Origin: Proteiniphilum sp. UBA4084
GTDB taxonomy: Bacteria; Bacteroidota; Bacteroidia; Bacteroidales; Dysgonomonadaceae
Assembly (NCBI GenBank): GCA_002383605.1
Contig: DFYK01000077.1
Location: 6,921 to 35,475, forward strand
Direction of reading: 5' to 3'
Length of the DNA: 28,555 nucleotides
Shown: one piece after another, positions 16,434 through 24,520 of the stretch
Position numbering within the stretch: position 1 is the first letter of the stretch
How the letters are laid out: each line of letters begins with the position of its first letter
Position numbers and translations under genes: made by a program
The notes under the pieces: generated by a model
Told to the model about the DNA's origin: nothing
What the model saw: the letters and a program-made list of their open reading frames with translations, nothing else
Database searches by the model: none

Positions 16434-17290
16434 TGAAGAAAGGCAACATTTTATCAACCGCTTTACTGGCACTCTTTACAGCCGGTTTGATTTCTTCGTG
16501 CAACAATAAGGGAGGCAGAGAGAAGGAAGGGGAGATTGTGTATGACAGCATTATCGTAAAACAACAGATACCACTGCTTCATGAGAATGATACAACGTTG
16601 CCCTTTGCCGATGTGAGTGTCTCTTTTACCTATCCCGTAAAATTTCGTGACGAGGCGAGCCTGGCAAGATTACAGAAAATTTTTAAAGGTACCTTTTTCG
16701 GCAGCATGGAATTTGATGATCTGACGCCAGAGGTGGCCATGGATGAATATATCCGCAGATACAGCGAGCGTTACAAATCATTGTCGAACATGTACTATGA
16801 GGATAAAGCACGTCTGGAAGGCACTGTACCAGCTTGGTACTGGTATTATATGAATACCCGCAACAAGGTTGTGTTTCAGGATGATTCTCTGCTCAGCTAT
16901 GCCGTTGAATACAGCGATTACGAGGGAGGAGCGCACGGATCGTATCGCATTACATACACCAACATCGACCTGAACAAGCTGGTGACCCTGACGGAGGAGG
17001 ATCTTTTCGTACCGGACTACTATAGACCGCTCACGGAAAAAATTGTACAGGCTCTTATGCGAAGTTATGGGGTCAGTGAGCCCGATTCGCTTCTGACAAA
17101 AGGATTTTTTACCATCGAGGATATTGTTCCCAACAACAATTTCTGGATAAACGGGGAGGGTATTCACTACACCTACAATCAGTATGAGATTGCCCCATAT
17201 GCCATGGGCGCGATTGATGTAGCGATACCCTATACCGAATTGGAAGATATTCTGCTTTACATGCCGGTAGCGCGCTTAAACTCAAGATAA
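16433..17290 (+). CDS. DUF3298/RsiV-like lipoprotein
   Basis: This 285-residue protein has a lipoprotein signal sequence ending in a lipobox (LISSC, Cys23), so it should be acylated and membrane-anchored. The mature part has two alpha/beta segments typical of the DUF4163 plus DUF3298 pair: YPVKFRDEASLARLQKIFKG and then YSDYEGGAHGSYRITYTNID with FVPDYYRPLTEKIVQAL. The GGAHG motif is the mark of DUF3298, a fold shared with the extracellular part of the anti-sigma factor RsiV and with lysozyme-binding proteins. No sigma-anchoring domain or partner sigma factor is present, so a role in envelope stress is only a guess. The start overlaps the preceding stop by one base, and the 3' end overlaps yceI by 34 bases on the opposite strand. 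Confidence 0.82.
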   Translation: MKKGNILSTALLALFTAGLISSCNNKGGREKEGEIVYDSIIVKQQIPLLHENDTTLPFADVSVSFTYPVKFRDEASLARLQKIFKGTFFGSMEFDDLTPEVAMDEYIRRYSERYKSLSNMYYEDKARLEGTVPAWYWYYMNTRNKVVFQDDSLLSYAVEYSDYEGGAHGSYRITYTNIDLNKLVTLTEEDLFVPDYYRPLTEKIVQALMRSYGVSEPDSLLTKGFFTIEDIVPNNNFWINGEGIHYTYNQYEIAPYAMGAIDVAIPYTELEDILLYMPVARLNSR

Positions 17291-17835
17291 AGCGTAATTG
17301 CCACCTCCTTGCCAATTCCCAAACCATCGGGATCATAAGCTACATGATAATCGAGTCGGTTGATCTTGTTTTTGGCAATAAACCCGGCGGTCTCCGCTCC
17401 GTCCTGTCCTTTCACTGTACCACCATACACGACATCGAAAATAACATCTTTTGTCACATCCTTTATCTGCAGTTTTCCGTGAAGTTTATAGTTTTTGTCG
17501 TCTACCTTCTCCATACGCGTACTCTCGAAAGTCATTGCCGGATACTTTTCCACGTCAAAGAAATCAGCGCTTCTGAGGTGGTCGTCGCGCATGGGCACAC
17601 TGGTGTTCACACTGGCTGTCTCCACATTGAAGAAAACGCGGACTTCTTCCATTTTATCGGGACTGCCGATGATTCCGCCGTCGAACTTCTCAAACTTGCC
17701 ACTGACAAATGTGATGCCCATGTGCTTTACCTTGAAGTTTACAGAGGTATGTGCAGGGTCTACTTTATAAGGAGATTGTGCCATCAGCCCCAGGCCGACA
17801 AAAAAGGCGATCAGTAAGAGGGTCTTTCTTTTCAT
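17257..17835 (-). CDS. Exported YceI family lipid-binding protein
   Basis: YceI proteins are small periplasmic lipocalin-like beta barrels that bind polyisoprenoid lipids. The 192 residues start with a signal peptide (MKRKTLLLIAFFVGLGLMAQ), followed by the classic YKVDPAHTSVNFKVKHMGIT, GKFEKFDGGI, RDDHLRSADFFDVEKYPAMTFEST and a C-terminal DGLGIGKEVAITLYLEF strand. It is complete. The C-terminal ten codons overlap the end of the DUF3298 lipoprotein gene on the other strand. Upstream is a 235-base AT-rich gap shared with sufB; I found no exact -7 box for yceI there. The ligand is unknown; no isoprenoid gene is adjacent. Confidence 0.93.
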   Translation of the reverse strand: MKRKTLLLIAFFVGLGLMAQSPYKVDPAHTSVNFKVKHMGITFVSGKFEKFDGGIIGSPDKMEEVRVFFNVETASVNTSVPMRDDHLRSADFFDVEKYPAMTFESTRMEKVDDKNYKLHGKLQIKDVTKDVIFDVVYGGTVKGQDGAETAGFIAKNKINRLDYHVAYDPDGLGIGKEVAITLYLEFKRATGM

Positions 17836-17966
17836 ACAATTTAAATAATAATTGGTTGTGATTGATAATTAAAATTTTCATTTACTACCTTTTAACATGC
17901 AAAGGCTGTCAATTGTTCATCTATTGAATTACCTTTCGCCGATAGAATAAATTGATGAAAAAGCAT

Positions 17967-17974
17967 TATCTTTG
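17967..17974 (+). promoter_or_regulatory. -7 promoter box of sufB
   Basis: TATCTTTG is an exact TAnnTTTG match 96 bases before the sufB ATG, leaving an unusually long leader of about 90 bases compared with about 30 for the other genes here. The leader contains GCCGCCAGGC and CTGCAGG stretches that might fold, but I could not establish a clear riboswitch or operator. Confidence 0.55.
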
Positions 17975-18070
17975 TACAACAAAAGCCGCCAGGCAATTGT
18001 TACTTCATCTGCAGGACATTTGCTGCCTGTCATTTTGAACGGGTATAACACCCAGAATATATAGAAAGTT

Positions 18071-19522
18071 ATGCAAGAATTAGATCAGGACCAAATATTA
18101 AGCGAACTCACCACACAGGATTACAAATTTGGTTTTACGACTGATGTGGAGACCTACGTCATTGAAAAAGGATTGAATGAAGATGTCATCCGGCTTATTT
18201 CAGCCAAGAAAGAGGAGCCGGAGTGGCTGCTCGATTTCCGGCTGAAGGCTTATCGACACTGGCTGACGATGAAGCTGCCCGATTGGGCACATCTCAAAAT
18301 GCCAGCAATTGATTACCAGGATATCATCTATTATGCCGACCCCACAAAAAAGAAAAAACCGGGGAGCCTCGATGAAGTAGATCCGGAATTGCTCAAAACC
18401 TTTGAGAAGCTGGGCATACCGCTTGAAGAACAGAAACAGCTTACCGGTGTCGCTGTGGATGCCGTAATGGACAGCGTATCCATTAAAACGACTTTCAAGG
18501 AGGTACTGGCCGAAAAAGGCATTATCTTCAGCTCGTTCAGCGAGGCGGTGAAACACCATCCCGACCTGGTGAAGAAGTATCTGGGTACAGTTGTACCCTA
18601 CAAGGATAATTTCTACGCCGCATTAAATTCGGCGGTATTCAGCGACGGATCCTTTGTCTATATCCCGAAAGGGGTACGATGCCCGATGGAACTCTCCACC
18701 TACTTCCGCATCAATACCGCCAACACAGGTCAGTTTGAACGGACCCTGATTGTGGCAGATGATGATGCTTACGTAAGCTACCTGGAGGGATGCACGGCCC
18801 CCATGCGCGACGAGAATCAGCTGCATGCTGCCATCGTGGAGATCATTGCGCTCGACAATGCTGAAGTGAAATATTCCACGGTACAGAACTGGTATCCGGG
18901 TGATAAACACGGAAACGGCGGGGTGTATAATTTCGTGACCAAACGGGGTATCTGTAAAGGGGTCAACTCCAAGATCTCCTGGACACAGGTGGAAACGGGA
19001 TCAGCCATTACCTGGAAGTATCCTTCCTGCATACTGGCCGGCGACAATTCGGTGGGTGAATTTTATTCGGTTGCGGTAACCAACCACTACCAACAGGCCG
19101 ATACAGGTACCAAGATGATTCATCTGGGTAAAAATACCCGCAGCCGCATTGTCTCCAAAGGTATCTCTGCAGGCAACAGCCAGAACAGCTACCGTGGCCT
19201 GGTCAAGGTGACCAAAAAGGCAGAGAACGCACGCAACCATTCACAATGCGACAGCTTGTTGCTGACCGACCACTGTGGTGCACACACGTTTCCCTATACC
19301 GACATCCAGAATCCTACGGCAGTGCTTGAGCACGAAGCAACCACATCCAAGATCAGCGAAGATCAGGTTTTCTATTGCAACCAGCGTGGCCTGGGCGAAG
19401 AGGAAGCCATCGGACTGATTGTGAACGGTTATGTGAAAGAGGTGGTCAACAAGCTACCGATGGAATTTGCAGTGGAAGCACAAAAACTGCTTCAGATCAG
19501 CCTGGAGGGAAGCGTTGGATAG
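18071..19522 (+). CDS. sufB: Fe-S cluster assembly scaffold SufB
   Basis: SufB is the scaffold of the SufBC2D complex on which Fe-S clusters are built from sulfide delivered by the desulfurase SufS. The 483-residue protein is full length. The conserved C-terminal region is intact: the sulfur-accepting Cys393 in HSQCDSLLLTDHCGAHTFPY (Cys405 in E. coli) and His421/Glu422 in LEHEATTSKI (the E. coli 433/434 pair needed for assembly). The N-terminal part has GIPLEEQKQLTGVAVDAV and FVYIPKGVRCPMELSTYFRI, typical of SufB and not of SufD. No sufC, sufD or sufS follows: 59 bases downstream the convergent ung gene ends. This is odd, since SufB works only with SufC and SufD. Confidence 0.97.
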   Translation: MQELDQDQILSELTTQDYKFGFTTDVETYVIEKGLNEDVIRLISAKKEEPEWLLDFRLKAYRHWLTMKLPDWAHLKMPAIDYQDIIYYADPTKKKKPGSLDEVDPELLKTFEKLGIPLEEQKQLTGVAVDAVMDSVSIKTTFKEVLAEKGIIFSSFSEAVKHHPDLVKKYLGTVVPYKDNFYAALNSAVFSDGSFVYIPKGVRCPMELSTYFRINTANTGQFERTLIVADDDAYVSYLEGCTAPMRDENQLHAAIVEIIALDNAEVKYSTVQNWYPGDKHGNGGVYNFVTKRGICKGVNSKISWTQVETGSAITWKYPSCILAGDNSVGEFYSVAVTNHYQQADTGTKMIHLGKNTRSRIVSKGISAGNSQNSYRGLVKVTKKAENARNHSQCDSLLLTDHCGAHTFPYTDIQNPTAVLEHEATTSKISEDQVFYCNQRGLGEEEAIGLIVNGYVKEVVNKLPMEFAVEAQKLLQISLEGSVG

Positions 19523-19581
19523 TAGTCACTCACGCACAAAGCTATAGGCAGTGGGAGATCGTCTGTTTATTACATGTGATA

Positions 19582-20244
19582 TTACCAGTCGATGGGTTGT
19601 TTCCCATGAGCCTTCAAATAATCGTTTGTACGACTAAAATGCTTATTTCCAAAGAATCCCCGGTGAGCAGATAACGGCGAAGGGTGTGGCGACTTTAGTA
19701 TTAAATGCTTATTCGCATCTATGGACTCCCCTTTTCGTTGTGCGTAGGCACCCCATAATATAAAAACAAGATGTTCCCTTTCTGTGGCGAGATGGCTGAT
19801 GGCAGCATCGGTAAACTCTTCCCATCCTTTTCCCTGGTGCGAGCCTGCACGATGAGCCTGCACAGTAAGCGTGGCATTCAACAGTAACACACCCTGTGCT
19901 GCCCACCTTTCCAGATTTCCTGATCGGGGGATCTGTTTTCCCAGATCCTGCTGTATCTCCTTGTAAATATTCTGCAGAGATGGTGGTTGTGCCACTCCTT
20001 CGGTGACGGAAAAGCATAATCCGTGTGCCTGCCCCGGTTCATGATAGGGATCCTGCCCTACAATCACAACTTTTACATCCTGGAAAGGGCAGCGGTTGAA
20101 AGCATTAAAAATCAGTTTAGCCGGCGGATAGACTGATTTATCTGCATATTCCTGCCGTACGAATTCCGTCAGCCTTTCGAAATAAGGTTTACAAAATTCT
20201 TCCTGCAAATGAGCTTTCCAGCTCTCTTCGATCCTTACGTCCAT
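19582..20244 (-). CDS. ung: Uracil-DNA glycosylase, family 1
   Basis: Ung removes uracil from DNA to start base excision repair. The 220 residues match the family length. The water-activating motif GQDPYHEPGQAHGLCFSV carries catalytic Asp65, the uracil-binding Phe is in LCFSV, and the DNA-intercalation loop is HPSPLSAHRGFFG with its catalytic His. LLLNATLTVQAHRAGSH is also family-typical. It lies downstream of asnA on the same strand, but a terminator between the two suggests separate transcripts. It converges on sufB. Confidence 0.98.
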   Translation of the reverse strand: MDVRIEESWKAHLQEEFCKPYFERLTEFVRQEYADKSVYPPAKLIFNAFNRCPFQDVKVVIVGQDPYHEPGQAHGLCFSVTEGVAQPPSLQNIYKEIQQDLGKQIPRSGNLERWAAQGVLLLNATLTVQAHRAGSHQGKGWEEFTDAAISHLATEREHLVFILWGAYAQRKGESIDANKHLILKSPHPSPLSAHRGFFGNKHFSRTNDYLKAHGKQPIDW

Positions 20245-20290
20245 GGTTTTATCTTATTGAGGATGCTAAAATACAAAAAAATTACCGCAA

Positions 20291-20320
20291 AAGAAAAATC
20301 CTTCTCTTTTGAAGAAGGAT
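20291..20320 (-). terminator. Intrinsic terminator of asnA
   Basis: On the minus strand, ATCCTTCT/AGAAGGAT (arms 20298-20305 and 20313-20320) forms an 8-bp stem with a 7-base loop, followed by TTTTTCTTTT. It starts about 20 bases after the asnA stop and separates asnA from ung. Confidence 0.85.
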
Positions 20321-20341
20321 CTAAATAGCCTTGGGGAATTT

Positions 20342-21379
20342 TCAAATAAGCAGGACACCCTGTTCCTTTGCTGATTCCCGCATCTCCAGCGGCCACAGGC
20401 TGGCCTGTATTTCACCGATATGCGCTTTTCGCAGATAGTACATGCAAAGGCGCGACTGGCCGATACCGCCCCCGATGGAAAGGGGCAGTTCGTTGTTCAT
20501 CAAACGTTTGTGAAAATACAACGCAAGTCGTTCTTCCTTATTCCGGGCTTTCAATTGTCGTTCCAACGAAGTGGCATCCACACGAACACCCATCGATGAG
20601 AGTTCCATAGCTTTTTCCAGAACCGGGTTCCAGACCAGCAAATCACCATTTATGCCCTGGTAACCGTCACTGTTCAGTGTACTCCAGTCGTCGTAATCCG
20701 GTGCTCTTCCATCATGTGGGAGCCCATTGGAGAGGGGGGCCCCGATGCCTATGATAAACACGGCGCCATATGCTTTGGTGATGGCATCTTCCCGTTGCTT
20801 ATCATCCATGCCGGGATACTTTTGAAGCAGTTCTTCAGAGTGAATGAAAGTAATTTCACAGGGGAGCTGCGGCGTAATCGTGGGGAATAATTCGAAGACC
20901 AGGTATTCTGTACGCAACATGGCTGCGTAAATGCGGCGCACAATCTGCTTCAGATAGCTCACACTCCTGTTTTGCTCCCCAATCACCATCTCCCAGTCCC
21001 ACTGATCCACATAGAGTGAATGCAGGTTGTCCAGTTCCTCGTCTGCACGGATGGCATTCATGTCGGTATAAATACCAAAACCTTCTTCTATTCCGTAATC
21101 GGCCAGGGTAAGTCGTTTCCATTTCGCCAGCGAGTGCACGATCTCAGCCTGTTTGTCATCCATATCCTTGATGGGAAATCGAACTGGCCGCTCTATTCCG
21201 TTCAGGTCGTCATTGATGCCGGTGCCACTCTCTACAAAAAGAGGGGCAGTAACCCTGCGCAGGCGCAGTTCCGAAGAAAGGTTTACCTGGAAAAAATCTT
21301 TGATATGCTTGATACCCAATTCCGTTTGCTTTAAATTTAGCAACGGCTTGTATCCGGCAGGTATTTGCAGTTGTGACAT
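20342..21379 (-). CDS. asnA: Aspartate-ammonia ligase (asparagine synthetase A)
   Basis: AsnA makes asparagine from aspartate, ammonia and ATP, and has a class II aminoacyl-tRNA-synthetase-like fold. The 345 residues (E. coli 330) contain the family segments RRVTAPLFVESGTGINDDLNG, FPIKDMDDKQAEIVHSLAKWKR, YTDMNAIRADEELDNLHSLYVDQWDWE, GRAPDYDDW and the C-terminal ATP-binding GGGIGQSRLCMYYLRKAHIGE. It is complete, with a TACCTTTG promoter box 30 bases upstream and a terminator 20 bases downstream, so it is probably monocistronic. It is unrelated to the glutamine-dependent AsnB enzyme. No AsnC-type regulator is adjacent. Confidence 0.98.
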   Translation of the reverse strand: MSQLQIPAGYKPLLNLKQTELGIKHIKDFFQVNLSSELRLRRVTAPLFVESGTGINDDLNGIERPVRFPIKDMDDKQAEIVHSLAKWKRLTLADYGIEEGFGIYTDMNAIRADEELDNLHSLYVDQWDWEMVIGEQNRSVSYLKQIVRRIYAAMLRTEYLVFELFPTITPQLPCEITFIHSEELLQKYPGMDDKQREDAITKAYGAVFIIGIGAPLSNGLPHDGRAPDYDDWSTLNSDGYQGINGDLLVWNPVLEKAMELSSMGVRVDATSLERQLKARNKEERLALYFHKRLMNNELPLSIGGGIGQSRLCMYYLRKAHIGEIQASLWPLEMRESAKEQGVLLI

Positions 21380-21409
21380 ATGTTTCTATAATCTGATTTC
21401 AATAAACTG

Positions 21410-21417
21410 CAAAGGTA
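21410..21417 (-). promoter_or_regulatory. -7 promoter box of asnA
   Basis: The minus strand reads TACCTTTG, an exact TAnnTTTG match ending 30 bases before the asnA ATG. Confidence 0.6.
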
Positions 21418-21538
21418 TCATATTTATTCATTTTGTCAAATAAAATCGGACTGAAATTTACAATATGACAGGTATTAACTCAAATCAAAAACATTTATAC
21501 CGATTAAAACGCACAAAACTGGCATTTTAGCAATCAGG

Positions 21539-22453
21539 TCAGAGATAATTGATCTGTCCCACAAGCTCATCCACAGAAGCTATGTGATGCCGGTGGAGAT
21601 ATGCCCCGATGCCTTCTACAATTTTCACTGACGCAGCCGGGTCGATAAAATTATAGGTACCTACCTGTATGGCGGTGGATCCTGCCAGTATGAACTCGAT
21701 GGCATCCTGCCAGTTGCAGATACCTCCCATACCAATAATGGGGATCCGTACGGCATGGTATACCTGCCAGACCATGCGCACGGCAATGGGTTTGATGCAG
21801 GGGCCCGATAATCCGCCGGTGATGGTGGAGAGTTTGGGGCTTCTGCTCTCTATATCGATGGCCATACCCAGAAAGGTGTTGACCAACGAAACGGCATCGG
21901 CTCCCTCATCTTCCACGGCACGGGCTATTTCGGAAATGTCGGTCACATTTGGCGACAACTTCACGATCAATGTCTTGGGAAAAACCTTGCGAACCTGCCG
22001 CGTGACTTCTGCTGCCGACTGGCAGGAAGTGCCAAATGCCATCCCGCCTTCCTTCACATTGGGGCAGGAAATATTCAGTTCAATGGCCGGCATTTTGTCC
22101 AGATTGGCCAGCTTCTCCGCGCAGGCAACATAATCCTCGACTGTAGAACCGGACACATTCACAATCATGTGGGTGTCATAATCCTTTATTTGCGGATAGA
22201 GGTGATCCACGAAATAATCGACTCCTTTGTTTTGCAGTCCCACCGAATTAAGCATCCCTGAAGGTGTTTCGGCCATTCTGGGATAATCATTCCCTTGTCG
22301 CGGTTCCAGGGTCGTACCTTTCACAAAGACACCACCCAGGCGGCCCAGATCTATAAAATCTGTATATTCCGTCCCGTAACCAAATGTACCGGATGCGGTC
22401 ATCACCGGGTTTCTCAATTCCAAATCTCCAATACGTACTTTTAATCCAGCCAT
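21539..22453 (-). CDS. pyrD: Dihydroorotate dehydrogenase B, catalytic subunit
   Basis: This is the FMN subunit of the NAD-dependent class 1B enzyme that oxidises dihydroorotate to orotate in pyrimidine synthesis. The 304 residues have the FMN-binding VMTASGTFGYGTEY, the active-site Cys130 in ELNISCPNVKEGGMAFGTS (class 1 enzymes use Cys as base, class 2 use Ser), and the C-terminal phosphate-binding GMGGICNWQDAIEFILAGST and QVGTYNF. The start overlaps the end of pyrK by 13 bases, so the two subunits are translationally coupled and should form the heterotetramer. No clear hairpin follows the stop in the 85 bases up to the asnA start region. Confidence 0.97.
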   Translation of the reverse strand: MAGLKVRIGDLELRNPVMTASGTFGYGTEYTDFIDLGRLGGVFVKGTTLEPRQGNDYPRMAETPSGMLNSVGLQNKGVDYFVDHLYPQIKDYDTHMIVNVSGSTVEDYVACAEKLANLDKMPAIELNISCPNVKEGGMAFGTSCQSAAEVTRQVRKVFPKTLIVKLSPNVTDISEIARAVEDEGADAVSLVNTFLGMAIDIESRSPKLSTITGGLSGPCIKPIAVRMVWQVYHAVRIPIIGMGGICNWQDAIEFILAGSTAIQVGTYNFIDPAASVKIVEGIGAYLHRHHIASVDELVGQINYL

Positions 22454-23214
22454 GTGAGTTCCTTGATGTTAAATACAGGCCCTTCGGTACAGGCACAAAC
22501 ATTTCCCCTGATGGTTTTCTCGATACAGCAGAGACAGGCTCCGAAGCCACATGCCATCAGATTTTCCAGCGATGCTTCACAGGAAATTCCGTTTTTTTGT
22601 GCGTAGCGCGCCACCGCCACCATCATTGGTTTAGGCCCGCAGGTAAATATAAAATCATATTTCTTTTTTTGAAGAATCGTGTGTTGGGTGACAAATCCAT
22701 TTTCTCCCAGCGATCCATCTTCTGTGGTGCAATAGAGCGTTCCCAGGCGTTCGAAATCGTCTCTCTGCAAAATATCCTTTTCTGAACGTCCTCCCAGTAA
22801 AAACTCTGGTTCCAACCCTTTTTCCCGCATCTTCTTTCCCAGGAAAAGCAGCGGTGCAGTACCTACGCCACCCCCAATCAGCAGAAAGTTTCCTTTTTCA
22901 TCTGGAAGGGAGAAAGAACTTCCCAGCGGAAACAGCAGGTTCATGGTTTCTCCGGCAGACAAAGCAGATATTTTAGCAGTCCCTTCTCCCACACTCTGTA
23001 TCAAAAGCCAGATTTCATTTTGCTGATGATCTACATAATTAATGGAAATGGGTCTGCGAAGAAAGACCTGCGGGGAATTGTCGACCCGAATCTGAACAAA
23101 CTGTCCCGGATACATTTCCGGGAGAGGTTCATTGCCGGCGGGGGTGACCTTTAACAAATAATTCCGATCGTTTAACCGGGTGTTGGAACGAATGGTAAAA
23201 TCACTTACTTTCAT
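22441..23214 (-). CDS. pyrK: Dihydroorotate dehydrogenase B, electron transfer subunit
   Basis: PyrK passes electrons from PyrD's FMN to NAD through FAD and a [2Fe-2S] cluster. The 257 residues have the FAD-binding RRPISINY (53-60), the NAD-binding GGGVGTAPLLFLGKKM (about 114-129), TCGPKPMM (191-198) and the C-terminal cluster motif with Cys222, Cys227, Cys230 and Cys240 or Cys242 in ACGFGACLCC...NVCAC. Two spare cysteines (229 and one of 240/242) make the exact ligand set uncertain. Upstream is an exact TATTTTTG box and, unusually for this phylum, a good Shine-Dalgarno sequence AGAGAGG six bases before the ATG, which fixes the start. It is the first gene of pyrK-pyrD. Confidence 0.97.
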   Translation of the reverse strand: MKVSDFTIRSNTRLNDRNYLLKVTPAGNEPLPEMYPGQFVQIRVDNSPQVFLRRPISINYVDHQQNEIWLLIQSVGEGTAKISALSAGETMNLLFPLGSSFSLPDEKGNFLLIGGGVGTAPLLFLGKKMREKGLEPEFLLGGRSEKDILQRDDFERLGTLYCTTEDGSLGENGFVTQHTILQKKKYDFIFTCGPKPMMVAVARYAQKNGISCEASLENLMACGFGACLCCIEKTIRGNVCACTEGPVFNIKELTWLD

Positions 23215-23237
23215 TAGCTACCTCTCTTTATGAAGTA

Positions 23238-23245
23238 CAAAAATA
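23238..23245 (-). promoter_or_regulatory. -7 promoter box of pyrK-pyrD
   Basis: The minus strand reads TATTTTTG, an exact TAnnTTTG match 23 bases before the pyrK ATG. Between it and the start is the AGAGAGG ribosome-binding site. A TTTG lies 12 bases upstream of the box. Confidence 0.6.
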
Positions 23246-23278
23246 CATCATAATTTTCAAATATGCTATTTTGCCATC

Positions 23279-23740
23279 TCACTCCCGTCGGATTGGGGGA
23301 TTAAATATTTCAAATGTATTGTCGTTATAATAAATAATTATTTGAGAAATTTTTCTATTCTCTGTTTTAGATGGTTCAATTTGCTTGTATTCTGTACTTT
23401 GTACAGGAGAAACGGCGGGTTTAAACAACGTTTCCTGCCTTTTTTCGACATCCACCGGCTCTTCTCTTTGATTTATCGTCGCCTCACGAAACAAATCAGG
23501 CTCTATGAGCATGTCGCCCCTCCCAAATCCTTCCTTAAACATACTGCCGGTTCCTTTCAGCAACCATTCCGGATTGATGTAGTGCATCTCATCCAGGATT
23601 TTTGTCACCACATCGAGGCTGGGATTATTTCTGCCATTCAAAATGTGTGAAATAACTGCCCTGTTTATCTGTAACTTGTCGGCAAACCTTGCTGGCGTCA
23701 GGTTTTCCTTTTCCATGATCACTTTTATACGATCCTTCAT
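23279..23740 (-). CDS. Helix-turn-helix (Xre-like) transcriptional regulator
   Basis: The likely start is ATG 23740 (MKDRIKVIMEKENLTPARFA), giving 153 residues; in-frame ATGs at 23752 and 23800 exist, but the latter lies inside the presumed promoter. Residues 1-65 form an HTH_3/Xre domain: a first helix with ENLTPARFADKL, the recognition helix INRAVISHILNGRNNPSLDVV and then INPEWLLKGTGSMFK. This arrangement is common in a Bacteroidota regulator family of about 150 residues. The middle is a low-complexity linker and the C-terminus (IIIYYNDNTFEIFNPP) is a short beta segment seen in that family. No ligand-binding or peptidase domain is visible. It lies 64 bases upstream of pyrK on the same strand. 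Repeated TACAAATG boxes and an inverted repeat upstream are candidate operators. Confidence 0.9.
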   Translation of the reverse strand: MKDRIKVIMEKENLTPARFADKLQINRAVISHILNGRNNPSLDVVTKILDEMHYINPEWLLKGTGSMFKEGFGRGDMLIEPDLFREATINQREEPVDVEKRQETLFKPAVSPVQSTEYKQIEPSKTENRKISQIIIYYNDNTFEIFNPPIRRE

Positions 23741-23795
23741 AACGAATTGCATTTTAATGTTCTGTGGAATGTAACTTTTGTTGCAAAACCAATAA

Positions 23796-23882
23796 TACAA
23801 ATGTATGAATAATTATTTACAAATGAAAAGAGTAGTAATTTATTTTTGTAACCTACAAATGTATTCAATAAAAATACATTTG
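23796..23882. promoter_or_regulatory. Cluster of TACAAATG boxes and a perfect inverted repeat upstream of the HTH gene
   Basis: Four copies of TACAAATG or its complement occur in 87 bases: 23796-23803, 23818-23825, 23855-23862 (as ACAAATGT in CTACAAATGTATT) and 23875-23882 (complement). The last two form a perfect 10-bp inverted repeat CAAATGTATT/AATACATTTG with a 7-base spacer (23856-23865 and 23873-23882). The first copy, read on the minus strand as TACATTTG at 23798-23805, also matches TAnnTTTG and is well placed as the -7 box of the HTH gene. Autoregulatory operators, promoters or both are possible. Confidence 0.5.
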
Positions 23883-24103
23883 GAACAGACACATTTTGGG
23901 AATCGCGTACTTAGTTCTGTAACAATATTAAATTTTTAATTTTAATTATCAATACTATACATTGATAATTAGATATATAAAAAGTTTTAAACACTATTTT
24001 TTAACAATTTTGCCAGGTAGTCGGTCTCTTTCTGGGAAAAAAATAAACTTTTTCTTTATTAATTGTACTTAAATTACTGTTTTAATGATACTATATAAAT
24101 ACG
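23883..24103. other. AT-rich gap with an 11-bp inverted repeat
   Basis: No gene is convincing here. A perfect inverted repeat TAATTATCAAT/ATTGATAATTA (23943-23953 and 23961-23971) again has a 7-base spacer. Neither side has the long U tract of an intrinsic terminator, so it is more likely a protein-binding dyad or an incidental AT-rich hairpin. Confidence 0.4.
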
Positions 24104-24520
24104 ATGCAGCAAAATAATGAAATGTTAAAGAGTGAAATGTACAATTGTTACGACTTTATTTATGCAAACAACAATATCTTACAATTGTTGAATAATCTCA
24201 TCGATTTACACCCTCCTTCTCTTTGTTTACATTTGTATCAAGGATGTCTCGCACAAAGTAATATAGAAATGTAAATTAATAAAAATACAAATTCAATTTA
24301 TTCATCGCTGACTTGTAAAAACAATTGTAATCCTGAAAATTTCGGAATGTTTGACTCCCTTCATCTGAAAGTGTACAAAAAAGAAAAGCTGAAACGATTA
24401 AAAGTTCAATATTTTATTGATATACAGAAAAATAAATTGTATTATTCCTGTCAGAATTTCAACGCTAATAATAAAAAAAGGGGTAAAATGAACTGGCAGG
24501 CTTTCATTGTTGTTTATTGA
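24104..24520 (+). pseudogene. Possible broken gene: one frame interrupted by a single TAA
   Basis: From ATG 24104 a frame runs 56 codons to TAA at 24272-24274, then stays open in the same frame without another stop for 81 codons to TGA at 24518-24520. The second half contains an ATG at 24347 that alone would give 57 residues, including KVYKKEKLKRLKVQYFIDI. In DNA this AT-rich about a dozen stops would be expected over 139 codons, so one interrupted gene, or two short genes, is suggested. The predicted protein is Asn-, Leu- and Cys-rich and I recognise no family. Three ACAATTGT palindromes (24141, 24181, 24321) lie inside, so some sequence may be regulatory instead. Chance remains quite possible. 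Confidence 0.25.

Noticed and set aside
23823..23939. 38-codon plus-strand frame beginning MKRVVIYF
   Set aside because: It runs through the TACAAATG boxes and inverted repeat, is short, and looks like AT-rich chance sequence.
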